A stretch of 64,000 bases of DNA from Faecalicatena contorta (GCF_003149105.1 NZ_QGDS01000007.1:124001-188000); one strand, 5' to 3'. Counted from the first letter of the stretch, positions 44,451-53,803 are shown. Numbers and translations are program-made. Notes: a model not told the origin generated them from the sequence alone.

Positions 44451-44510
44451 GACGGCGGGAAATATCAGAACAGATATAAACTGATAACAGAGAAATAAAT
44501 AAAGGAAACA

Positions 44511-44550
44511 GGGGATGTTTGCATTTTGCAGCATCCCTTTAAATTTTTTA
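44511..44550. terminator. Terminator between the ATP-grasp and LysR genes
   Basis: GGGATG (44512-44517) pairs with CATCCC (44532-44537) with inner TGCA bases, followed by TTTAAATTTTTT. It serves the plus-strand gene. Confidence 0.7.
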
Positions 44551-44555
44551 TGGAT

Positions 44556-45485
44556 TTACGAATTTTTCATCAACGATTTTTCAGGAAAACCAGGAGAAGA
44601 CAGCACTTCTTTACATATGTCAAGGAACTGCAGGCTGTTGGGAGTAAAAAAGCTGTTTTTCATCCATGCGAGGTTGAACAGGCAGCGGGATGAAAAATTT
44701 TGGATATGTATTTGACTGAGCCTTTTGTTGTCCAAATCATCCTGTATGACAAAGCGGTAGATAAATGAAATGCCAATGTTTTCCATAACCAGTTTCTTAA
44801 CTGCATTGATAGTGCCGATTTCTACATAGGAACGGAAATTGGTGACATCTTGATTGTGCTGGTGAAGAATTTTCATCAGGTTGCGTTTGGAATAAGTGTC
44901 GTTTTCACGGAAAATAAGACGATAATTATTAAGTTCCTTAAAGTCTACGGCTTTTTCGGCTAATGGATGTTCGGGGGAACAGACGCAAATTGTTTCTGAT
45001 TCGAAGAGTTCTTCACTTTCGTACTCATCCGGAGGACAGTAAATATCAGTGATACAGAAATGAATACGCCCGTTCTGAAGCTGAATTAAGAGTGCATCTG
45101 CTTCGTCCAGATACATACAGACCTTTTTGTCAGGGTATTTTCCAAGATATTCAGCGACCATATGAGGGACCAGCGACTCCCCGGTGGTAACTATGGTACC
45201 TATTTTTATTTCTTCAGGCTCTGCCGGCGGGGCTTTCAGGCGTTCAGCAATCTGCAGGGAATCCGCCTTTACTGTTTGGGCATATGCACGGAGCAGCTTA
45301 CCGTTTTCAGTCAGATGAAATTGCCTTTTTTCATCATAATAGAGCAGCTTTGTCTGATAATAGCTTTCCAGATGTTTGATGTGCTGGGTGACTGCCGGCT
45401 GGGTGATATTTAAAATATTTGCGGTCTGGGTGTAATTCTTTGTCTTGCACAGCACAAGGAACGTATCTAATTTTAAATCTAACAT
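44556..45485 (-). CDS. LysR-family regulator, divergent from the peptidase operon
   Basis: A 309-residue LysR-type regulator. The N-terminal helix-turn-helix reads YTQTANILNITQPAVTQHIKHLESYYQTKLL. The effector domain begins EEIKIGTIVTTGESLVPHMVAEYL. It is divergent from the M29/NicX-like, OPT transporter and pepD genes, which it probably controls. The intergenic region of about 280 bases is AT-rich and holds no other gene. Confidence 0.88.
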   Translation of the reverse strand: MLDLKLDTFLVLCKTKNYTQTANILNITQPAVTQHIKHLESYYQTKLLYYDEKRQFHLTENGKLLRAYAQTVKADSLQIAERLKAPPAEPEEIKIGTIVTTGESLVPHMVAEYLGKYPDKKVCMYLDEADALLIQLQNGRIHFCITDIYCPPDEYESEELFESETICVCSPEHPLAEKAVDFKELNNYRLIFRENDTYSKRNLMKILHQHNQDVTNFRSYVEIGTINAVKKLVMENIGISFIYRFVIQDDLDNKRLSQIHIQNFSSRCLFNLAWMKNSFFTPNSLQFLDICKEVLSSPGFPEKSLMKNS

Positions 45486-45764
45486 GGTAAAATCCTTTCT
45501 GAATGCTTATTACAGTTCAGCCATGTAACATATCTTGTATAAAAATTGGTTAGATTTATTTTATTATGCTTAAATGATAAAATCAAGTCATTTAGGCTCA
45601 GTATTTTAGTGAAAAGTTACATGGAAGGCAGGAAGTATCCGGTATAACCAGAGCTTATTACGCTATAAAATAATACAATTTCATTTTGAAAGAAAACCAT
45701 GCTATTATCAGGATAAATAAAGGTGATAAAAAGGATGTATAGGAAAAAAGGAGGAGTAAAAGTT

Positions 45765-46829
45765 ATGGAATACCCAATTGGAATTGAGATGGCGCCGGAC
45801 TATTTATTTTACGAGTTGAGTAAAGCTGCATACAAGCTTGTAAAAGAAGTGATGTTGGTAGAGTCAGGAGAAAATGTTGTTGTGACAGGAGATACATCTA
45901 CAGATAAGAGAGTTTTGGATGCAATTATGAGCGCCGCTTATATTGTGGGCGCCAACCCAGTGATGATCTATGTCCCGACTAATGAGAAAGCGTATGCAGA
46001 GCCAGTTACTCCGCTTGGAAATGCAGTGGCAGTAGCGGATGTATGGATTGAGCTTTCTTATTCTTCTATTATGTTGTGTGAGTCATGGAGAAAAGCAATT
46101 GACTTTGGCTGCCGCTATATCAACCTGACCGGCATGGATGTAACAATGATTGTTAATTGTATTGGAAAAGTAGATGTTCCCCGGGTTGTAGAGCTGGGTG
46201 AGGCTCTCAAAGCTAAGATGGAAGCAGCCAACGAAATTATTATTCAGGACGGGAATGGTACATATCTCACAGCAAAAAACGAGGGAAGACCGGTCCGCCA
46301 TTCCGGACAGCTTGCTACATTCAAAGGATATCCGTTTATGATGTGCGGACAGATCAGCTGGTGCCCAATTGAAGAAACCATCAATGGCAAGCTGGTATTT
46401 GACGCTGCAATCTTCCCGCCGGCAGATATGGGAATCCTCTCAGACAATGTAGAGCTGATTCTTGAGAATGGCAGAGTGATTAAGATTGAGGGCGGCAAAG
46501 ATGCGGAGAGATTCAGTGCATGGTTACACTCCTTTGATGATCCTAATATGTTCCGCCTTGCACACTATTCATTAGGTTTCAATCCTGGTGTAACAAAAGC
46601 CACAGGGCGCATTGTAGAAGATGAAAGGATCTTTGGATGTATGGAATTTGGTATCGGAAGCCAGGGTAAGATGATTCGCGGAAGCTATTGGACGGCAGCA
46701 TCCCATACAGACGGTGTTGTTTCCAGCCCATCCATTATTCTCGATGGAGAGGCAATTGAAGAAAATGGAAAGTATGTGGATCCAGAGCTTGTGGAAATTT
46801 GCAAGAAAATGGGAGTTGCAGGCTACTAA
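45765..46829 (+). CDS. M29/NicX-like metalloenzyme
   Basis: A 354-residue enzyme of the aminopeptidase T / NicX-related fold. The N-terminal part has ELSKAAYKLVKEVMLVESGENVVVTGD. Metal ligands are suggested by His267 in LAHYSLGFNPG and the His314-x-Asp316 pair in AASHTDGVV, the same arrangement as in NicX dioxygenase and in M29 peptidases. The start at 45765 follows AAAGGAGGAG; earlier in-frame ATGs lack a site. Genes for a peptide transporter and PepD follow, so a peptidase or amidase role is the better guess. Confidence 0.65.
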   Translation: MEYPIGIEMAPDYLFYELSKAAYKLVKEVMLVESGENVVVTGDTSTDKRVLDAIMSAAYIVGANPVMIYVPTNEKAYAEPVTPLGNAVAVADVWIELSYSSIMLCESWRKAIDFGCRYINLTGMDVTMIVNCIGKVDVPRVVELGEALKAKMEAANEIIIQDGNGTYLTAKNEGRPVRHSGQLATFKGYPFMMCGQISWCPIEETINGKLVFDAAIFPPADMGILSDNVELILENGRVIKIEGGKDAERFSAWLHSFDDPNMFRLAHYSLGFNPGVTKATGRIVEDERIFGCMEFGIGSQGKMIRGSYWTAASHTDGVVSSPSIILDGEAIEENGKYVDPELVEICKKMGVAGY

Positions 46830-46839
46830 AAATAAAAGA

Positions 46840-46876
46840 GAGCGCCTGAATCATTACGGTGTTCAGGTGTTCTTTT
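46840..46876 (+). terminator. Attenuating terminator before the OPT gene
   Basis: GAGCGCCTGAA (from about 46841) pairs with TTCAGGTGTTC (to about 46872), ending in TTTTT. It would separate the metalloenzyme message from the OPT gene unless read through. Confidence 0.65.
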
Positions 46877-46907
46877 TATATCAAAAAAGAGCCGGAGGAG
46901 GGCCGCC

Positions 46908-48497
46908 ATGAAAGAAAATCACCCAAAAGAGGGAACATCTACATTTGAAAGAATACGTTTTTCAGAGCCTATGACCATTATTTTTGGTGTTATTTTATCT
47001 GTTTTATCAGGAATCATCTGCATGCAGATTATGGGTAAGGTTGGAGTTTCAGCAAATACATCCATATTAGGTGCGGTATTAGCAATGCTTGTTTCAAGAA
47101 TTCCGCTGACGCTATTTGGAAAATTTAAGAATCTTGAGCGCCAGAACTATATTCAGACTATTGTATCCGGTGCGGGTTTTGCAGCTGCAAACTGTGCGTT
47201 TGTGGCAGTGGCTATTTTATATGTAATGGGAGAGACACAAGCGATTTTGCCCATGGCCCTTGGCTGTATTTTTGGAACGGTAATCTCCGTTTATACAGTG
47301 GGAAGCTTGTATGACTCCCCTTTATTTCCTGCGAAAGAGGCATGGGCACCGGGTGTAGCTACGGCAGAAGTGCTGGAGGCAGGAGATGAGGGCGGAGATA
47401 AAGCAAAACGGGTCATTCAGGGAATTGTTGTTGGAATCGTGGGGAGCTTTTTTAAACTGCCGGTAGGTGCGGTAGGCATCGTGTTTATAGCAAATATTGT
47501 TTCCATGCTGGCACTCGGAATTGGGCTGCTGGTCCGCGGATACTGTGCTCCATTGACAGGGTTTGACCTTGGAACTACAAGAATACCACAAGGGTTCATG
47601 GTAGGAGCAGGGTTAATTGCACTAGTTCAATCTATTATTTCCATCTGCCAAAATTCTTCAAAACGGAAAAAGACTGAAGAGAAAGCAGTTGGAGAAGTGG
47701 TGACGGTATCCGCTGCAAAAACAAAGAGTACACTGGTTATTGCATTGCTTACACATGTAGCAGGCGGAGTATTTGTAGGAATAGCCTGTGGTATCTTTAC
47801 AGGAATGTCTCCTGTTAAAATGATAATTTGGATTGTATGGACTGCATTTGCCTCTGTGGCTTCTATGATTATTATCGGAAAAGCAGCGATGTATTCCGGA
47901 TGGTTTCCGGGTTTTGCGGTTACCACTATTTTCATGACAATTGGTGTATTGATAGGATTTCCCCCAATCGCAGTCGCAGTGCTCACAGGGTATGTCAGTG
48001 CTGTTGGACCATGCTTTGCGGATATGGGGTATGATTTGAAAACGGGCTGGATTATCCGTGGAAAGAGTAAAAATGTAGAGCATGAACTTTATGGGAGAAA
48101 GCAGCAGATATATATCGAAATGGTGGGTGCTTTGATTGGAATCATCGTGGTGATTTTCTTTGCAAATATGACGATGAAAGATGGGCTGATTCCTGCAACA
48201 AGTACGGTGTTTGCAACTACCGCGGAAATGGGAAGTGATATATCATTGCTAAAAGAATTAATGATATGGGCAGTTCCGGGAGCAATTATTCAGATAATAG
48301 GAAGAAAGTATATGTTTGGTGTACTTTTGGCAACAGGACTTTTGATTAATAATCCGGTTTATGGTATTGGTGTTATCGTAGCAGTGATTTTCCGCAAGAT
48401 TATCGGAGATGAATTTATGAACTGCCGTGATGCCGGACTGATCGCCGGGGACGGATTATTCGGATTTTTCTCAAGTCTGGTAAAAATGTTTATGTAG
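46908..48497 (+). CDS. OPT-family oligopeptide transporter
   Basis: A 529-residue integral membrane protein with about 12-14 hydrophobic segments, of the OPT/YSL family of peptide or metal-chelate symporters. GCIFGTVISVYTVGSLYDSPLFPAKEAWAPGVATAEVL near residue 120 is characteristic of prokaryotic members. CFADMGYDLKTGWIIRGKS near 370 is the conserved cytoplasmic loop. GGAGGAGGGCC precedes the ATG. It stands between two peptidase-like genes, so peptide import is likely. Confidence 0.85.
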   Translation: MKENHPKEGTSTFERIRFSEPMTIIFGVILSVLSGIICMQIMGKVGVSANTSILGAVLAMLVSRIPLTLFGKFKNLERQNYIQTIVSGAGFAAANCAFVAVAILYVMGETQAILPMALGCIFGTVISVYTVGSLYDSPLFPAKEAWAPGVATAEVLEAGDEGGDKAKRVIQGIVVGIVGSFFKLPVGAVGIVFIANIVSMLALGIGLLVRGYCAPLTGFDLGTTRIPQGFMVGAGLIALVQSIISICQNSSKRKKTEEKAVGEVVTVSAAKTKSTLVIALLTHVAGGVFVGIACGIFTGMSPVKMIIWIVWTAFASVASMIIIGKAAMYSGWFPGFAVTTIFMTIGVLIGFPPIAVAVLTGYVSAVGPCFADMGYDLKTGWIIRGKSKNVEHELYGRKQQIYIEMVGALIGIIVVIFFANMTMKDGLIPATSTVFATTAEMGSDISLLKELMIWAVPGAIIQIIGRKYMFGVLLATGLLINNPVYGIGVIVAVIFRKIIGDEFMNCRDAGLIAGDGLFGFFSSLVKMFM

Positions 48498-48551
48498 GGA
48501 AAGCTGTGTGGTACAATAACGGTATCTATTTGGGAGGGAGATAAGGCAAAT

Positions 48552-49985
48552 ATGACAGATGTGGAGAAAGTAGTTTCATATTTTAAAAAGGTCTGTTCTA
48601 TTCCCCGGGCATCGGGAGATGAAAAGGCAATCAGTGATTATATCCTAAGCTTTGCTAAGGAAAGAGGGCTGGATATTATGCAGGACGGCAATTACAATCT
48701 GATTATTAAAAAGCCGGCTACTGTGCCTGATGCAGGGGACCCTGTTATCCTTCAGGGGCATCTTGATATGGTTTATGTGAGAGAGGAAGGAAGCAGTCAT
48801 GTATATGAGCATGGAATTGAAGTAAAGGAAGATGAAGAGTTTTATTATGCGGAGGACACTTCTCTTGGAGCGGATAACGGTATTGCAGTTGCATACTGCC
48901 TTGCTCTTTTGGATAGTAATGATATGTTACACCCGGATCTTGAAGTTGTGCTTACTGTACAGGAAGAGGTTGGACTGGTCGGAGCAGATAAGATAGACAT
49001 TTCCTCCTTAAAGGGTACACGCCTTATTAATTTGGATTCGGAGGAAGAAGGGATTTTCTGTACAAGCTGTGCGGGTGGCCTAAGGTGCCGCATGCTCTGG
49101 GAACCGGAGTCAGAAAGGCTGGAGGAGGAAAGGGTGCCTCTCAAAGTGATATTTAAGGGGCTCTCAGGCGGTCATTCTGGTATCAATATCGGTATGGGGC
49201 TTGGAAATTCCATTGTACTTCTTGGGCGGCTTCTATATTTTCTTAAGGATATGCCGGTGCGTATTAATGAATTAGAGGTGCCTGGAAAAGCGAATGCCAT
49301 TGCCAATAATGGAAGCGTATGTCTTTACGTAAAGCCGGAGGACCTGGATGAGATAAGAAAGATAGTAGACACGGCCGAAAAAGCGTTCCAGACGGAGCTG
49401 CAGTACACAGATTCTGTTTTTCTCGAACTTGAAGAGGGTACAGTGACAAAAGAAGCCTATGTCTATACAGAAGAATACCAGAAAGGAATCCGTGACAGCT
49501 TAATGCTGCTGCCAAATGGTGTGGCAGGATATTCATTTGCGATGGAGGGGCTGATTGAGACTTCGATGAATTTAGGTTCACTGACTTTGGAAGGCGGAAA
49601 ATTAACGCTTCTGATGTCACTGAGAAGTTCTGTGGAATCTCAGAAATATATGTTGAGAGACAAAATACAGATTATTGCGGATACGAACGGTGCATCCTGC
49701 ATTTTCGAAAGTGATTACCCCGGATGGCAGTATAGAAAGAAGTCACCGCTGCGGGACACGGCAATTGCATTATATGAAGAGATATTTGGAAAAAAAGGCA
49801 AGGCTGCGGCAATTCACGCCGGGCTGGAATGTGGGTATTGGGACAGCAAAAAGCCGGGGATGGATATTATTTCCATAGGGCCGGACCTCTATGATGTTCA
49901 TTCACCAAAAGAAAAAGCGTCTAAAGAATCCATTTTTCAAATGTGGCTGTACCTGACCAGGCTTCTGGAGGTGCTGGCTGAATAA
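48552..49985 (+). CDS. pepD: Aminoacyl-histidine dipeptidase PepD
   Basis: A cytosolic M20 metallopeptidase that hydrolyses dipeptides such as carnosine. The 477-residue protein has metal ligands and catalytic residues of the family: His70 and Asp72 in GHLDMVY, Asp108 in TSLGADNGIA, Glu138-Glu139 in VQEEVG, an Asp in INLDSEEEG and a late His in DVHSPKE. The SGGHSGINI motif starts the dimerisation domain. Length and motif spacing match enterobacterial PepD. GGGAGGGAG lies before the ATG. Confidence 0.93.
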   Translation: MTDVEKVVSYFKKVCSIPRASGDEKAISDYILSFAKERGLDIMQDGNYNLIIKKPATVPDAGDPVILQGHLDMVYVREEGSSHVYEHGIEVKEDEEFYYAEDTSLGADNGIAVAYCLALLDSNDMLHPDLEVVLTVQEEVGLVGADKIDISSLKGTRLINLDSEEEGIFCTSCAGGLRCRMLWEPESERLEEERVPLKVIFKGLSGGHSGINIGMGLGNSIVLLGRLLYFLKDMPVRINELEVPGKANAIANNGSVCLYVKPEDLDEIRKIVDTAEKAFQTELQYTDSVFLELEEGTVTKEAYVYTEEYQKGIRDSLMLLPNGVAGYSFAMEGLIETSMNLGSLTLEGGKLTLLMSLRSSVESQKYMLRDKIQIIADTNGASCIFESDYPGWQYRKKSPLRDTAIALYEEIFGKKGKAAAIHAGLECGYWDSKKPGMDIISIGPDLYDVHSPKEKASKESIFQMWLYLTRLLEVLAE

Positions 49986-50038
49986 GGTATGGGATAGCTA
50001 AAAGGAATAGCTTTAGACAATTATAAGAAAATTTTAAG

Positions 50039-50092
50039 AACCCTGCGCTTGGAATACACTACAGATTATGATATTCTAAGTGCAGGGTTTGT
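50039..50092 (+). terminator. Terminator after pepD
   Basis: AACCCTGC (50039-50046) pairs with GCAGGGTT (50082-50089), continued by CTT..GAATA with TATTC..AAG inside. The tail is TGTTATCTT. Confidence 0.75.
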
Positions 50093-50151
50093 TATCTTAT
50101 GCAGTAAGATCAGGCTTTAAGTACACCTATTAACAGGAGGAAAAAGATAAA

Positions 50152-50619
50152 ATGACACAAAGCGAATTCCTCCAGGAGTTGCGTCGGGCATTAGAAAATG
50201 ATTTGTCTGGCAGCATTGTCCAGGAGAATGTAGAGTTTTATAACCAATATATTGCAGATGAAGTAAAAAAAGGCAAGAGTGAGGAAGACGTACTTCAGAT
50301 GCTGGGAGACCCATGGATACTTGCCAAGACAGTTATAGACGCTCAGGATGGAACAGATCAATCCGTAATATATGAAACAGGTGGAAATACTTACTCAGGG
50401 TATGGCAGCGAGGAAGATATGAGAGGAGGAGATCCGCGTGTACATCTATTTAAGGTTGATGCATGGTGGAAAAAACTGCTTTGGGCACTGGCAATATTTA
50501 TGATAGTTATTGCTATACTTGCCATAATAACTGGTGTGCTCAGATTTCTGGCTCCGATTCTTGTGCCCCTTTTGATTGTCATGATAATTGTCAGGGCATT
50601 GGGCGGCCGGAACCGCTGA
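50152..50619 (+). CDS. HAAS domain (DUF1700-type) membrane protein
   Basis: A 155-residue protein. The N-terminal about 65 residues are a HAAS domain (SEFLQELRRALEN, then ENVEFYNQYIADEVKKGKSEEDVLQMLGDPWILA). After an acidic linker come two hydrophobic segments (LLWALAIFMIVIAILAII and APILVPLLIVMIIVRAL). In Firmicutes HAAS proteins often pair with PadR regulators, but no PadR gene is adjacent. The role is unknown. AGGAGG precedes the ATG. Confidence 0.8.
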   Translation: MTQSEFLQELRRALENDLSGSIVQENVEFYNQYIADEVKKGKSEEDVLQMLGDPWILAKTVIDAQDGTDQSVIYETGGNTYSGYGSEEDMRGGDPRVHLFKVDAWWKKLLWALAIFMIVIAILAIITGVLRFLAPILVPLLIVMIIVRALGGRNR

Positions 50620-50680
50620 TAAAGGAGACAACCTGACAGGAATCGATACCATATAAAGCAGGTCAGTATATTTATTTTGT

Positions 50681-50963
50681 ACTTCTTGAACTACTAATGT
50701 TCAAGAAGATATATAATTTAAATAACGTAAAAGACCGATGGGGGAGCCATCGGTCTTTTGAGGGGAGTATAAATAATTAATAAGGGGTTGTAGAAAGTAA
50801 CCTTTCTACAAGAATAAGTATAATATATCAAATTGGAAAAAGCAAGCAAAATTATAAAAAATATTAAAAAAGAAAGTTGCTGATTTTTTAAAATGATGAA
50901 TAAAAAATAGCATAGAAAGAAACAATATGAGTGTACCAAATAATTTTCTCAGGAGGAATACTC
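50681..50963. other. Hairpin-rich spacer before the Asn-rich gene
   Basis: Three separate stems are visible: CTTCTTGAAC/GTTCAAGAAG (about 50682-50708); AAAAGACCGATGG/CCATCGGTCTTTT (50729-50759), a good terminator; and TTGTAGAAAG-taa-CCTTTCTACAA (50788-50811). The rest is AT-rich, ending with TCAGGAGGAA before the small gene. No other gene is seen. Confidence 0.65.
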
Positions 50964-51218
50964 ATGTCAAACAATAATAACACAAATAACTCTTCAAAAA
51001 ATGCAAACTACTCTTCAAAAAACACAAGTAACACAAACAACACAAGTAACACAAACAGCAACTCATATTCATCTTATTCCGATGAACAGAGCAGGAACAA
51101 AAACACTAACAAAAATGCTAACAGAAATGCAAATAAGAGTTCTACAAACAACACAACATCTAACAACAGCAGAAACAGCCAAAATATGAATTCTTACAAC
51201 GAGAAAAACAACTACTAA
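50964..51218 (+). CDS. Asn/Ser/Thr-rich small protein, unknown
   Basis: An 84-residue, highly hydrophilic low-complexity protein made mostly of Asn, Ser, Thr and Lys, with repeats such as TSNTNNTSNTNS and NKNANRNANK. The ATG at 50964 follows CAGGAGGAA, so translation is well supported. It has no signal peptide, membrane helix or known domain. It is a single gene with its own terminator. Possible roles are spore-associated or matrix-like, but nothing in the sequence proves this. Confidence 0.6.
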   Translation: MSNNNNTNNSSKNANYSSKNTSNTNNTSNTNSNSYSSYSDEQSRNKNTNKNANRNANKSSTNNTTSNNSRNSQNMNSYNEKNNY

Positions 51219-51280
51219 TTTAAGGCGCTTTATACAAAAGGGCACAGGGCAAAACCCACTTTGGTACACGTTTGATGTCA

Positions 51281-51322
51281 ATTTAGGGCGTAGTAAAGTT
51301 GAACTTTACTACGCCTTAAATT
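51281..51322 (+). terminator. Terminator after the Asn-rich gene
   Basis: ATTTAGGGCGTAGTAAAGT (51281-51299) pairs with ACTTTACTACGCCTTAAAT (51303-51321) with one G-U, loop TGA, tail TTATAG. It works on either strand. Confidence 0.8.
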
Positions 51323-51391
51323 TATAGTAATATGGATACATAACACCGCAGGAATATAGGAGCGGCATTGTAAAGATATATGGGGGAATTC

Positions 51392-52540
51392 ATGGATAAG
51401 ATAGAATTAATTGCACCTTGTCATTTCGGACTGGAATCAGTTTTGAAACGGGAGATTCTGGATTTGGGGTACGAAATTGCACAGGTAGAAGACGGAAGAG
51501 TTACTTTTTATGGGGACGAGAAGTCAATTTGCAGGGCGAATATTTTTCTGCGTACTGCAGAACGGATTTTGCTGAAGGTGGGAAGCTTTAAGGCGGAGAC
51601 CTTTGATGAGCTGTTTGAAAATACGAAAAGGATTCCGTGGGAGGCTTATATTCCGAGAGACGGAAAGTTTTGGGTGGCTAAAGCCGCATCCGTAAAAAGC
51701 AAACTATTTAGCCCGTCTGATATACAGTCAATTATGAAAAAGGCTATGGTTGAGCGTATGAAATCCCATTACCGTATAACGTGGTTTGAGGAAAACGGCG
51801 CTTCATACCCTGTCAGAGTCTTTTTTATGAAAGATATGGTTACAGTGGGGATTGATACTTCGGGAACATCCTTACATAAGCGAGGATACCGGCAGTTATC
51901 CAGTAAGGCACCGATTACAGAGACTCTTGCAGCGGCATTAATTATGCTGACGCCATGGAGAGCTGACCGGGTTTTGGTGGATCCATACTGCGGAAGCGGT
52001 ACATTTCCCATTGAGGCAGCTATGATGGCGGCAAATATAGCACCAGGGATGAACCGTTCTTTTCTGGCGGAAGACTGGGAGAATCTAATTTCCAGAAATT
52101 CATGGTATGAGGCAGTGAATGAAGCAAATGACCTGATGGACGATAAAATAGAAGTAGATATACAAGGATATGACATAGATGCTGAAGTTGTGAAAGCGGC
52201 AAGACAAAATGCAAGAGATGCCGGTGTGGAACATATGATACATTTTCAGCAGCGTGCAGTAAAAGAACTTAGACATCCTAAGAAATATGGCTTTATTATT
52301 ACGAACCCTCCATATGGAGAACGGCTGGAAGAAAAGCAGGCACTGCCGCAGTTATATAGTGAATTTGGCGAAAGTTTCCGTAACCTGGATAGCTGGTCTG
52401 CATATATGATAACCAGTTATGAAGATGCGGAGAGGTATTTTGGAAGGAAGGCGGATAAAAACCGGAAGATTTACAATGGAATGATTAAGACTTATTTTTA
52501 TCAGTTCATGGGGCCAAGGCCTCCCAAACCAAAGAAATAG
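51392..52540 (+). CDS. THUMP-domain 23S rRNA methyltransferase (RlmL-like)
   Basis: A 382-residue SAM-dependent RNA methyltransferase of the YpsC/RlmL N-terminal type. A ferredoxin-like and THUMP region (about 1-155) precedes the catalytic Rossmann domain. VLVDPYCGSGTFPIEAAM is the SAM-binding motif I, and ITNPPYGERL is the NPPY motif that marks N2-guanine or N6-adenine base methylation. The start at 51392 follows GGGGGAA. By homology it modifies 23S rRNA near position 2445. Confidence 0.9.
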   Translation: MDKIELIAPCHFGLESVLKREILDLGYEIAQVEDGRVTFYGDEKSICRANIFLRTAERILLKVGSFKAETFDELFENTKRIPWEAYIPRDGKFWVAKAASVKSKLFSPSDIQSIMKKAMVERMKSHYRITWFEENGASYPVRVFFMKDMVTVGIDTSGTSLHKRGYRQLSSKAPITETLAAALIMLTPWRADRVLVDPYCGSGTFPIEAAMMAANIAPGMNRSFLAEDWENLISRNSWYEAVNEANDLMDDKIEVDIQGYDIDAEVVKAARQNARDAGVEHMIHFQQRAVKELRHPKKYGFIITNPPYGERLEEKQALPQLYSEFGESFRNLDSWSAYMITSYEDAERYFGRKADKNRKIYNGMIKTYFYQFMGPRPPKPKK

Positions 52541-52550
52541 AGGATTGAAA

Positions 52551-53156
52551 ATGGAAAAGAGAATAATTTTTGCAACAGGCAATCAGGACAAGATGAAAGA
52601 AATTCATATGATTCTTGCAGACTTGGGGATTCCTATTTATTCCATGAAAGAAGTTGGTATTGATATAGACATTGTGGAGGACGGAACTACTTTTGAAGAA
52701 AATGCGGTGATTAAAGCCAAAGCTATCTCACAGATACTGCCTGGTGATATTGTGCTGGCTGATGATTCGGGACTTGAAATTGATTATCTCGATAAGGCAC
52801 CTGGGATTTATTCTGCCAGGTTTATGGGGGAAGATACGTCATATGATATTAAAAACCAGGCTTTCCTTGATAAATTGGAAGGAGTGCCGGATGAGAAAAG
52901 AACTGCCCGCTTTGTATGTGCCATAGCAGCGGCATTTCCCGATGGAACGGTAGAGACAGTCAGAGGTACAATAGAAGGAATTATTGGTCATGAAATAGCA
53001 GGAGAGCATGGATTTGGGTTTGACCCTATTTTCTATGTACCGGAGTATGGCTGTTCCACTGCACAGATGGAACCGGACAAAAAGAATGAAATCAGTCACC
53101 GCGGCAATGCCCTGCGTGCTATGCGTGAGATTATGAAAAGAAAATATGTTAAATAA
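52551..53156 (+). CDS. rdgB: Non-canonical purine NTP pyrophosphatase (RdgB/HAM1)
   Basis: Removes dITP, dXTP and similar nucleotides from the pool. The 201-residue protein has the family start IIFATGNQDKMKEI, the catalytic Asp in LADDSGLEIDYLDKAPGIYSARF, and the GFGFDPIFYVPEYG and SHRGNALRAM segments. The ATG at 52551 follows AGAGGA; an upstream TTG would add two residues. It lies 10 bases after the methyltransferase and 20 before the phosphodiesterase, forming one operon. Confidence 0.95.
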   Translation: MEKRIIFATGNQDKMKEIHMILADLGIPIYSMKEVGIDIDIVEDGTTFEENAVIKAKAISQILPGDIVLADDSGLEIDYLDKAPGIYSARFMGEDTSYDIKNQAFLDKLEGVPDEKRTARFVCAIAAAFPDGTVETVRGTIEGIIGHEIAGEHGFGFDPIFYVPEYGCSTAQMEPDKKNEISHRGNALRAMREIMKRKYVK

Positions 53157-53176
53157 GAAACAGGGAAGAAAAATAT

Positions 53177-53659
53177 ATGAAAGTTTTAATAGTGAGCGAT
53201 ACTCATGGGAATCATAAGAATCTGGATAAGATATTAGAATCGGTCTCCGATGTAGATATGTTTATCCATCTGGGTGATGTGGAAGGCGGGGAAGAGTATC
53301 TGGATGCCGCAGTAAGTTGTGAAAAGCATATGGTCAGGGGAAATAACGACTTTTTTTCAGAGCTTCCCAAAGAAGAAGAGTTCCAGATTGGGAAGTATAA
53401 AGTTTTTATTACACATGGACATGGACATTATGTATCGCTTGACTCGGAATACATCAAAGAAGAGGGAAAGGCACGCCGTGTAGATCTGGTTATGTTCGGT
53501 CATACACACAGGCCGTTTCTTTATGAGGACGACGAAATTATTGTTTTGAACCCCGGCAGCTTATCCTATCCAAGGCAGGAGGGCCGCAAAGGCAGCTATA
53601 TGATTATGGAACTGGATGAAGAGGAAAAGCTTCATTTTCATCAGTGCTATCTGAGCTGA
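53177..53659 (+). CDS. YfcE/MJ0936-type metallophosphoesterase
   Basis: A 160-residue calcineurin-like phosphodiesterase. The five metal-binding blocks are present: SDTHGN (8-13), HLGDVEGG, GNND, ITHGHGH and FGHTHRPF. Family members hydrolyse model phosphodiesters; the natural substrate is not established. It shares an operon with rdgB in many Firmicutes. Confidence 0.92.
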   Translation: MKVLIVSDTHGNHKNLDKILESVSDVDMFIHLGDVEGGEEYLDAAVSCEKHMVRGNNDFFSELPKEEEFQIGKYKVFITHGHGHYVSLDSEYIKEEGKARRVDLVMFGHTHRPFLYEDDEIIVLNPGSLSYPRQEGRKGSYMIMELDEEEKLHFHQCYLS

Positions 53660-53663
53660 AAAA

Positions 53664-53701
53664 GGCCCAAAACCCCCATTTTTAGAGGGAAAACCAGGGC
53701 C
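53664..53701. terminator. Weak hairpin after the phosphoesterase gene
   Basis: GGCCC (53664-53668) pairs with GGGCC (53697-53701). A runs rather than T runs flank it on the plus strand, so its terminator role is doubtful. Confidence 0.35.
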
Positions 53702-53734
53702 CCAAAAAATGTGTAAAAAAATAAAAAATAATTG

Positions 53735-53763
53735 TTGACATAAGGACAGGCATGTTATATAAT
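53735..53763 (+). promoter_or_regulatory. Consensus promoter of the tRNA operon
   Basis: A perfect TTGACA (53735-53740), a 17-base spacer and a perfect TATAAT (53758-53763). It lies about 40 bases before the first tRNA, as expected for a strong stable-RNA promoter. Confidence 0.92.
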
Positions 53764-53803
53764 AACTATTGTGTCACGGAGAAAAAGTGATAACATTGAA
53801 TAT

